Assembly: GCF_037126465.1 (NCBI RefSeq)
Contig: NC_088203.1
Span: 93,620,668 to 93,684,667 of the forward strand
Origin: Ornithodoros turicata
Taxonomy: Eukaryota > Arthropoda > Arachnida > Ixodida > Argasidae
DNA length: 64,000 bases
Direction: 5' to 3'
A program made the position numbers and the translations under genes. Under the pieces are notes generated by a model. It searched no databases, was not told the origin of the DNA, and was given only the letters and a program-made list of their open reading frames with translations. Each line of letters opens with the position of its first letter. Positions within the stretch are counted from its first letter, which is position 1. Positions 55,125-64,000 of the stretch are shown in pieces.

Positions 55125-57695
55125 GTGGCAGTCTTGGGTAACATATTTAGAAGTAATCATTTACTGAACAATTAACCATGCAGTAACTGTAAGTTAATAA
55201 CTCTTTCTCATTGAGCAACTTTCATGGTGAATACCATTCGGCGACAGTAATGAACGAAGATGCGACCAGTCTCTGAAATTAGTGATCTAAACTGGGAATT
55301 CTAAAGCAACTGTAACTACAGGTTTTCCGTCGTATTTAATCCTTATACCGCAGAATTTAATCCATATACCGTGGAATTTAATCCTCGTGCTGCCACTTTT
55401 AATCCTTATTCCGTGAGATTTAACCCCTATTCTGTATCATTTAATCCTCTTGCTGCCAATTTTAATCCTTATGCCGTGGAATTTATTCCTAAATTTTCAG
55501 GTTATCTTTGCATTTACTATTTCCATGACAATGGGATATTATGAGACTACCTGCATGATTTATGACCTGTTATGACTATTTCCTCGTTTACAGCTATAAA
55601 TTGACTTTTTATGACTACGACTATACTCCATGCACTACTAGAGGATAGTATGAGACTAACTGCATGACTTATGACCTGTTGTGACTATTTCCTTGTTTAC
55701 AGCTACAAATTGACTTTTTATGACTGTGACTACTCTATGCTCTACTATGGAATAATGTGGGACTACCTGCATGATTTATGACCTGTTTTGACTATTTCGT
55801 TGTTTACAGCTACAAATTGACTTTTTATGACTATGACTGCTCTATGCACAACAATGGGATAGTATGGGACTAACTGCATGATTTATTACCTGTTTTGGCT
55901 ATTTCCTTGTTTAGAGCTATAAATTGAGATTTTATGACTACGAATGCTCTATTAGTGATGTCACGAACCTGGCAAAGTTCGAGTTCGCAAAAGTTCGAAA
56001 CTTTCGAACTTTTCTCAGAAAAATTCGCGAAAGTTCGCAAAAGTTCGACTTCACTGCGCATGCGCTGGCGTGACCTGCCCGGAAACGTAAACAGTCCAAC
56101 GTACGCCATTCAAGGCTTAATTAGGCTTAATCACATCAGACAATATGTCCTCCTGTACGGTATGTACGATAAATCAGTTAGCTTTCCTTCGATTTGTACT
56201 GTTCTAGCAACAGAAACTTATACCTGCGCCTACCACGGTACCACCTAGCATTTCTACATACACCTTCGCAGAGTAAACAGACAGTCGGTAAGAAAAACAA
56301 AGCACACAAGGACAACGGCGCAAAACTGTTAGCAGTTACATCTTAAATGAACAGTCTACGTTTACCACGAAGCCAGAACACTAGTGCGCTCTGGTCTGGG
56401 GTGGACTTTCGTCACTTACCTCTCATCCAAGGCACCACACGAAGTTTTATAGCCAGCTGGCAATTATACCACCCTCTTCCGAGTCTTCTTGAATAACAGC
56501 AATATGAGAAATATCTATTTTATTGGCAAAGGAAACCGTTTTCTGCTGTCTGTGTTGTAGCTCACAGCATAAATAAATGCAACTATACCATCCGTCGATC
56601 GCAGCCTTGCTCATGTGGGCAGAAATATGTACCTCGCACAGGAGGGCGCACGTGACCGTTCATTATTGCTTGATTTTTTACTTTTCGTCCGTTTCGCTCA
56701 AAGTTAAAAAGCAGCTAAAAAATCAGCTAAATTGAGCTGCGAACTTTTGCGAACCTTTGCGAAACTGAGAAGAAATTCGAAGGTTCGTGGTTCGCAGTCG
56801 AACCGCGGGTTCGCAAAAAGTTAGTGACATCACTATGCTCTATGCACTACTATGGGATAGTATGGGACTATATATGCATGATTTATGACCTGTTTTGACT
56901 ATTTCCTTGTTCACATCTATAAACTGACTTTTTATTACTACGACTACTCTATGAACTATTATAGGATAGTATGGGACTACCTGCATAATTTATGACATGT
57001 ATTGTCCTTGTCTACGATTATAAATTGACTTTTTATGACTATAACAACTCAATGCACTACTATAGGATAGCATGGGACTACCTGCATGATTTATGACCAT
57101 AACAAGGATTATAGGACATAAACAAGGATATAGTCACAACAGTAAATAAATCATCCAGGTAGTCCCATACTACCCCATAGTAGTGCATAGGGTAGTCGTA
57201 GTCTTAAAAAGTCAATTTATAGCTATAAACCAGGAAATAGACACAACAGGTCATAAATCATGCAGATAGTCCCATAGAATCCCATAGTAATGCATAGAGC
57301 ATTCGTAGTCATAAAAAGTCAGTTTGTAGCTGTAAACAAGGAAATAGTCAAAACAGGTCATAAATCATGCAGGTAGTCCCAAATTATCCAATAGAAGTGC
57401 ACAGAGTTGTTATAATCGTAAAAAGTTAATTTGAATATATTAAATATGGATTAAATTCCGCGGTATCAGGATTAAATATGACGGGAAAATCTGTAGTTGA
57501 TGTCGTGTTTGTCTCTCGAATTTCAGAAACTTGTCGCATCTTCGTTCACTACCTATCGCCAACTGGTACTCAACATTAGAGTTGATCCCTGAGAAAGGGT
57601 TATTAATTACAATTACTGGTTAATTGCTCAGTAATTGATTATTTTTCCTAAGTTACTTCACAAGACTGGTTAATGGTACTTCATCGACCCTGGAC
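55125..57695. mobile_element. Large palindromic tandem-array element 1
   Basis: The left end (55145-55360: TTACTGAACAATTAACCATG, TGAACGAAGATGCGACCAGT, ACTACAGGTTTTCCGTCGTA) is inverted at 57445-57690. Inward lies a degenerate ~23-bp 'TTTAATCCTTATACCG' minisatellite (55335-55490), then ~115-bp tandem units (TTATGACCTGTT..ACTATTTCC.TGTTTACAGCTA..TGACTTTTTATGACTA). The units run plus to about 57100, then minus to about 57430. A hAT at 55954-56835 interrupts the plus array. No coding. Confidence 0.85.
55954..56835. mobile_element. Non-autonomous hAT-like element, 8-bp TSD
   Basis: The ends TAGTGATGTCAC / GTGACATCACTA bound 882 bp. Perfect TGCTCTAT copies lie at 55946-55953 and 56836-56843. Subterminal repeats 'GCGAAAGTTCGCAAAAGTTCG' occur near both ends. 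The tandem unit reads through when it is removed. No transposase. Confidence 0.9.
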
Positions 57696-57778
57696 AACAC
57701 TCTCTATCTCGCACAAACCCCCTTATTTGCGTTCCACTGATGCCATTGGTTTACATTACTTCTACTTATTGAGCTGCA

Positions 57779-60700
57779 ATCAACTACAGCTTTTTCCGCC
57801 GTTACTAATCCTGTTGTCGTACATTTTAATCCTTATACCATGACATTTAATCCATTTGCCATCCGAATTAATCCTCCTTTCATTATTTTTAATACTCACT
57901 GCACGTAATCCATTTCTCATGCAATTTAATCCAAGTGACTATGTGTGGGCTACGTGACTTTTTTGTATTTTGAGACAGTTCCCATGTGTACGGGTATTGC
58001 ACATGGTTTCTGCACCATAATGGGATGCTGTGGGACTGTCAATCTGGATTACGGTATTGTGGGACTATCCCCATGTCTACGAGTTTTACCTATGGTTTTC
58101 ATTAAAAACGTGGGTTTCTGCACTGTAATGGGATACTGTGGGACTGTGTATATGGATTACGATATTGTGGGACTATTCCCATGTGTACGGCTACTACCCA
58201 TGCTTTTCATTAGATATGCGGGTTTCTGCACTGTAATGGGATACTGTGGGACTGTCGATCTTGATTACGATATCCTGGGACTATAAGCAAGTCTACGGGT
58301 ACTCCCCGTGATTTCCATTAAAACGCGTTTTTCGCACTGTAATGGGATACTGTGACACCGTCAATCTGGATTACGATATTGTGGGACTACTTCCATGTCT
58401 ATGAGTATTACCCATGCTTTTCATTCAAAATGCGGTTTTATGCAGTATAACGGGATACTGCGGGACTGTCTATCTTGTTTAGGATATTGTGGGACTATTC
58501 CCATGTGTGTGGGTATTACCCACGCTTTTCATTAGATATGTGGGTTTCTGCAGTGTAATGGGATACTGTAGTACTGTCGATCTTGATTACGATATCCTGG
58601 GACTATAAGCATGTCTAAGGGTATTCCCCGTGCTTTTCGTTAAAAACGCGGGTTTTTGCACTAATGGGATACTGCAAGACTGTCAATCTTGATTACGGTA
58701 TTGTGTCTCTGTTCCCATGTCTACGGGTATTACAAATACTTTTATTAAACAACCCGGGTTTCTGCATTGCAATGGGATTCTGTGGGACTGTGTATATGGA
58801 TTACGATATTGTGGGACTATTCCCATGTGTGCGGGTATTACCCATGCATGTTTTTCATTAAATACGTGGGTTTCTGCACTTCAATGAGATACTGTTGGAC
58901 TGTCAATCTTGATTACGATATCCTGGGACTGTAAGTATGTCTATGGGTATTCCCCGTGTTTTTCATTATAAACGCGTGTTTTTGCACTAATGGGATACTG
59001 CGGGACTGTCAATCTTGATTACGGTATTTTGGGACAATTCCCATGTCTACGGGTATTGCACATGCTTTTCATTAATAATGCGGGTTTCTGCACCATAATG
59101 GGATACTGTGGGACTGTCAGTCTCGATTACGATATTGTTGGGACTATTCCAACGTCTGCTTTTCATTAAATATGCGGGTTTCTGCACTGTAATGAGATAC
59201 TGTGATCCAGATAGCCAGTCCCGCAGTATGCCATTACAGCGCCAACCCGCGTTTTTAATGAAAACCATGGGTAGTACCCGCGCACATGGGAATAGTTCCA
59301 CAATGTTCTAAACCAGATAGACAGTCCCGCAGTATCCCAGTACAGTGCAGAAACCCGCATATTTAATGAAAAGCATGGGCAATACCCGCACACATGGGAA
59401 TAGTCCCACAATATCGTAAATTCGTAAGCATGGTTGACGGTCCCACAGTAGCCCATTACGGTACATAAACCCGTATTTTTAATGAAAAGAGTGGGTTATG
59501 CGCGTAGACATGGGAATAGCGCCACAATATCGTAATCGATATTCACAGTCCCACAGCATCCCATTATAGTACAGAAACCCGCACTGTGAATGAAAAGCAT
59601 GAGTAATACCCGTAGACATGGGAATAGTCCCACAATATCGCAATCCAGATTGACAGTCCCAGAGTATCCCGTCACAGTGCAGAAACCCGCGTTTGTAATG
59701 AAAGGGATGGGTAGTACCCGTAGACATCAGTATAGTCCCACGATGTCGTAATCCAGATATAGACAGTCTCACAGTATACCACAGAAACCCGCATTTTGAA
59801 TGAAAAGCATGGGTAAAACCCGTCGACGTGGGAATGGCCCCACAATATCGTAATCAAGACTAACAGTCCCACAGTATCCCATTATGGTGCAGAAACCCGC
59901 ATTTTGAATGAAAAGCATGGGTAATACCCGTAGACATGGAAATAGTACCACAATACCGTAATCTAGATTGACAGTCCCACAGTATCCCATTACGGTGCAG
60001 AAACCCGTATTAATCAAAAGCATGTGCAATACCCGTAGACATGGGAATTGTCCCAAAACACCGTAATCAAGATTGACAGTCCCACAGTATCCCACTAGTG
60101 CAAAAACCCGAATTTTTACTGAAAAGCAGGGTAATACACATAGACATGCTTATAGTTCCAGGATATCGTAAGCAAGATTGACAGTTCCACAGTATCCCAT
60201 TACAGTACAGAAACCCACATATTTAATGAAAAGCATGGGTAATACCCGCACACATGGCAATAGTGCCACAATATCCTAAGTCAGATAGACAATCCCACAG
60301 TATCCCGTTACACTGCAGAAACCTGGATTTTGAATGAAAAGCATGGGTAATACCCATAGACATGGAAATAGTCCCACAATATCGTAATCCAGATTGGCGG
60401 TCCCACAGTATCCCATTACAGTGCGAAAAACGCTTTTTTAATGGACAGCACGGTGAATACCCGTAGACTTGCTTATAGTCCCAGGATATCGTAATCAAAA
60501 TCGACAGTCCTACAGTATTCCATTACAGTACAGAAAGCCGCATATCTAATGAAAAGCGTGGGCAATAACCGTACACATGGGAATAGTCCCACAATATCGT
60601 AATCCATATACACAGTCCCACAGTATCCCACTACAATGCAGAAACCCACATTTTTAATAAAAGCATGAGTAATATCCGTAGACATGGAAATACTTCCACA

Positions 60701-60880
60701 ATATCGCAATCCAGGTTGGCAGTCCCACAGTATCCCATTATGGTGCCGAAACCCACATTATTAAGGAAAAGCATGTGCAGTACCCGTACACATGGGAATT
60801 GTCCCAAAATACAAAAAAAGTAACGTAGCCCACACATAGCCTCTTGGATTAATAACGGCGGAAAAAGCTGTAGTTGTTGA
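57779..60880. mobile_element. Large palindromic tandem-array element 2
   Basis: The ends AACTACAGCTTTTTCCGCCG (57782) and the complement near 60845-60868 match, followed inward by TAATCC repeats, then CCA(A)G.G..CTA.GTGTGGGCTACGT. About 11 plus units of ~115 bp (GGGATACTGTGGGACTGTCAATCT..GGATTACGATATTGTGGGACTATTCCCATG) run to about 59205, then about 14 minus units to about 60815. The architecture and CTACAG.TTTTCCG terminus match element 1. Short Met-Gly-Tyr-Cys-Gly frames are repeat artefacts. Confidence 0.88.
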
Positions 60881-61043
60881 CGTACGTAAACATGTTTTTC
60901 GGTACCGACGATTCAACTATGATAGCGAACATTTTCCATAAAATTGCTTCATTCTCACATGGCAAGCCGAGGCGTGCGTTTTCGAGTAGAGAAAGTGTAT
61001 TGCACCATAACAACGTTCGTTATTTCTTCCAGCCTGATTCGTC

Positions 61044-61108
61044 ATGCGGCTCTTCCTGGCCCTGTGCTTCTGTTTGCTGGCTTGGGAGAAGACGACGTCA
61101 GCAAGCAC
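61044..61108 (+). CDS. Possible first coding exon with a signal peptide
   Basis: ATG at 61044 opens MRLFLALCFCLLAWEKTTSA: one basic residue, then a compact hydrophobic core and small residues, a textbook secretory signal. The frame meets a stop soon after, but a consensus donor (CAC|GTAAGA) sits at 61108/61109. An acceptor-like TTTCTTCCAG ends at 61032, so a preceding 5' UTR exon is possible. No following exon can be identified within the window. Ticks have many short secreted proteins with such a first exon, but chance cannot be excluded. Confidence 0.35.
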
Positions 61109-61204
61109 GTAAGACATAATGACATTCCCTACCGTATGGCGCTTTTCCCCCTCTTTTCCCCATTGACCTTAACCGTGTATTCACACGAGCGACATTCCCT
61201 AGAA

Positions 61205-61400
61205 TATACCTATCCCTGTTTGTAACCAAATAACGTCATAAACAAGGAGAAATGGCCGAGGCAGACCACACAATAAGGGACGCCCTGAACTTAACGAATT
61301 CAAACGACTCACGGAAACGAGGAATGCTGACGCCAGGAATCGAACCTGGGTATTCTGCTCTCCGGTCAGATATGCTAAACACTACACCACACCCCCTTTT
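61205..61400 (-). mobile_element. tRNA-derived SINE, minus strand
   Basis: Minus strand: GTGGTGTAGTGTTTAGCATA (A box), then CCAGGTTCGATTCCTGG, a perfect T arm and B box. The acceptor stem does not pair and the anticodon arm is poor, so this is not a functional tRNA gene. The body runs leftward and ends in sequence resembling the 288-bp MITE terminus (CCCTGTTTGTAA). Confidence 0.6.
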
Positions 61401-61529
61401 TTGTTTCAAACTGATTTTAATGCGCCAATGGTATATAATGATGCGGTGTAGAACAATAGATGTGTACACTGTGTACATTACAGCACTAGTCTCCAGTGAC
61501 ACTCCGCACACAGGCATCTAACATACAGC

Positions 61530-64000
61530 ACCATCCAAAAGGGGGAGGGATGGAGCAATACAAAGGGAAACACAACACAAACTGTCTCAGTAATCAACGG
61601 GCCTCGCCCGAAGGAGGTCAATCACGCGCAGCCACTTCTGGGATGTCTCCTCACAAGACGTGCAGATTAAAAAATCACCCAGCGAAAACAGCATTCGTCG
61701 AAATATGGGCCACGATCCTACAGGCGGTTCATTGGCGTCATATATCCTACGTGCGACCCACAACGCATATAATCCCAATAAGATTAAAATATCCCACGGC
61801 AGTGCGCTACCACTCCGCACAGGAAGATAGCGAATTGAACGGGGACACAAGAAAATATCTTCCTTGAATGTGCGCTGGAAGACATCCCAGAAGAAGGTGG
61901 CATCCCTACAGCAGAGAAAGGCATGTTCTATTGTTTCCTCCTCCGGGCAGAGACTGCAGTTGAAATTATTCCAGGGAACCCTGAAGTCCCTGTCACGAAG
62001 CCATGCGCGTAGCGGCAACGTTCCCGTATGAAGACGGAAGAAGAAAGTTTTCGCTTTTGCGCTAATGTGCATGCGACTCACACGCAAAAGGATGTCACCC
62101 CCGGGCTGAGGTTCAAACATCGTGCGATACATTGGTGGCGGAAAAAGGGAGTCCAAAAGGACATGATACAACCACTTCCGAGGGGTCTCGAATGGAAATT
62201 CTCTCGAAAAACGAGTTAACAGAAACAGGAAAGAGGCGGCTACTTCCTTGTAGAAGCCCCAGACAGACATTGGTGTGTCATAAACTGTGAACACAAAAAC
62301 ACAAGACCTCAGGAACTTCGTCATGAAGGATCGCAGAGATACAATGCTGCAGGAGAGAATTCAGTTGTTCGCGTACAAAACAAGAACGCCAAACAAGTTT
62401 ACGAACAAACAGGCAAGACACACCTAAGCCACCCAGTTTGATCGGCCTAAAAAGGTTGCCACGACACATCGGCGGAATTCCATATAAAGGTGCACAGGCA
62501 CCTCTGAATGCGGTTTACAAGATCCTAGCGCACGGGAGCACTTGCAGGTAGCTTACCCGCGACGCAAAAAACATGTTCACAACGTATGACCGGCCAAAAA
62601 TGGAGAAATCCAGAGGCTTCCAAGCAGCCACGACGTGTCGCAAGCGGGCAAGGAAGGACGTCCAGAAAGGGCCAGATACTCGGGAACAGCGCAGCTCAAT
62701 CCCGAGGTACTTTGGGGGATGGTTGGACCAGGACAGGTTTGTCATGAGACTGGGCGTGTTGTCCCACCTATATAGCTACGATCCACTGCATTTAGACCAG
62801 CTGACACACGCACTGCTAGCTTAGAGTCACTAAATAAGCTTATTGATGACTCTGAACACTACCTACTGTTGAGCAAAAAAGGGTGACATCATCGGCATAG
62901 CAAGAACCTTCACCTCAAACGCGTGTCTCCGGAAGCCGCGGACATGTGGGTTCCCCAGAATAGCTCTGCACAGTGGCTCAATGTAAAGGCCGCACAGTAA
63001 GGGTGAAAACGGACAACCCTGCATGACAGACGACTTCACAGGCAGTGGCTGAGAGAGAACATCATTGACTTGAAACCTCGTGTTAACGTCACGATAGCAC
63101 ACGCCAACCCACTTCAAGAGAACACATCCTACATTCACGGGGCGCAGGACTAGAAAAAGAAACGCATATGGCTGACTCTGTCAAATGCATTTCGAGATCT
63201 AGTTCAATTAAAGCAGCTCTCAGTCCAAAGAAACTACAATAGTCGAGAACCCTTCGCGCCACATGTACATTTGTGAAAATGGTACGACTGCGAATACCAC
63301 ACGTTTGCTGCTCCCTAACAACGTACGGTACTACCTCTTGGAAGCGAGTAGTCAGTATTTTCACAATAATTTTATAGTACACATATCGCTAGTGTTATTG
63401 GTCGATATAGTTGCTTATCGATACGTGGGAATCAGCATCACGTTTCTTCGGAATAAGAACTGTGTGGGTGCTGGTAAAAGATGGTGGCAGCGATCCACAA
63501 GAGAAAGCAGCGTTGATGACTCTAGTCAGTATCGGCGCTAGTAAATCCTTGAAGTGCTTGTAGAATTCCGACGTCAAGCCGTCGGGACCAGGAGCCTTTC
63601 CCGGCTGCAGATCAGTGATGGCCTTGACAACCTCGTCAGCTGCAATGGGGCCACTTAGGCCCAGTAGGCTGTTGTCAGCCGTTGGTAGGCACGACACAAA
63701 TAAATCCAAACAAACAAACAAAACCAAACAAACACTTAGAGAGTCCGCAACACTTTGGGGCACCGTCGGTAATAGTGCAATCAGTGAGCGCGCCAGAGAG
63801 GCATTCACCAAGGGCACTTTATGCCCCAGTATTCAAGAGAAATACGAGTACTTGCTGAATTCATTCAGAATATCCACAGATGATGATGTAATCCTACTAC
63901 CCACGTTAAGAGACGAAATGTGGCAATCCGTCGCATGGCGTATTTCAGCAGCGATTTTAGACTTGGATGGTCGCTCACTATCAATGAGTGTCCTTGCCCG
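61530..64000 (-). pseudogene. L1/Tx1-type LINE ORF2 (RT and C-terminal zinc region), frameshifted
   Basis: Minus strand, right to left: VVKAITDLQPGKAPGPDGLT and SEFYKHFKDLLAPIL (RT start, 63550-63650), ALIELDLEMH (RT block with a damaged D-K-A-F motif, near 63200), MQGCPFSPLLCGLYIEPLC (about 63000). The YADD region is decayed to KVLAMPMMSPFF. Next come PPKYLGIELRCS (62700) and a long intact C-terminal frame (61587-62324) with the RT-associated zinc motif CSLCPEEETIEHAFLCC. Several frameshifts. A (TTTG)n insertion near 63690-63735 sits in the linker. The endonuclease lies outside the window. Confidence 0.82.

Noticed and set aside
57945..60837. Many short frames with repeated MGYCGTV/LDYDIVGLFPC peptides
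   Set aside because: They are translations of the ~115-bp tandem units, on both strands, interrupted at each unit edge. No sign of protein-level selection.
61320..61395. Functional tRNA gene on the minus strand
   Set aside because: A perfect T arm, but the acceptor stem does not pair and the anticodon arm is irregular.

Overview
The window is animal nuclear DNA made almost entirely of transposable elements and other repeats. It is most likely from a tick or a close relative. The support is a tRNA-derived SINE family with a long 'GCCGGCTGTGCTGTCTGGG'-type body, plus another SINE whose body carries 'CCACCTGGGGT..CTTTAACGT', which I remember as abundant in tick genomes. That is recollection, not a search. 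There are no operons and no long intact host genes. Only two short stretches look like host exons: a terminal exon with 3' UTR at 75-1375 and a possible signal-peptide exon at 61044-61108.

Layout. 1-1400: end of an unidentified plus-strand gene. 3.0-4.1 kb and 11.8-12.6 kb: two inverted copies of one unclassified repeat; the left copy is split by a SINE with a 12-bp target duplication. 4722-11774: a minus-strand Ty3/Gypsy element, probably CsRn1-like, with 150-bp LTRs, a tRNA-Trp-type primer site and an AACC target duplication. Two non-autonomous hAT elements sit in its integrase. Its 5' LTR holds a LINE fragment, which in turn holds a Penelope-like palindrome with hammerhead-like cores. 13088-17052: 31 copies of a 127-bp satellite enclosed by matching inverted ends. 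17-27 kb: DNA-transposon debris (Harbinger-like and TA-flanked TIR elements, a 288-bp MITE), a cluster of SINEs and LINE fragments.

27987-32780: a foldback element interrupted by a MULE (8-bp target duplication, transposase remnants), which is itself interrupted by a third inverted-repeat element carrying head-to-head SINEs. 32781-43560: a mariner split by a 5'-truncated CR1/L2-type LINE, itself split by about 6.3 kb bounded by two 149-bp direct repeats. 44-53 kb: SINEs, two hAT-like elements, LINE pieces and Penelope-like ends. 53323-54251: a very long perfect (CA)n tract. 55.1-57.7 and 57.8-60.9 kb: two large palindromic elements with related termini and internal tandem arrays that reverse orientation at the centre. 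61.5-64 kb: a decayed L1/Tx1-type LINE running off the window.

The elements do not work together as a pathway; most are dead or non-autonomous and record successive insertions. The features most likely to be undescribed are the paired palindromic tandem-array elements, the satellite with transposon-like ends, the phrase-repeat MULE and the 149-bp-bounded block. All calls rest on reading the sequence; no search or folding program was run, and most boundaries are good to about 10-30 bp unless a target duplication is given.
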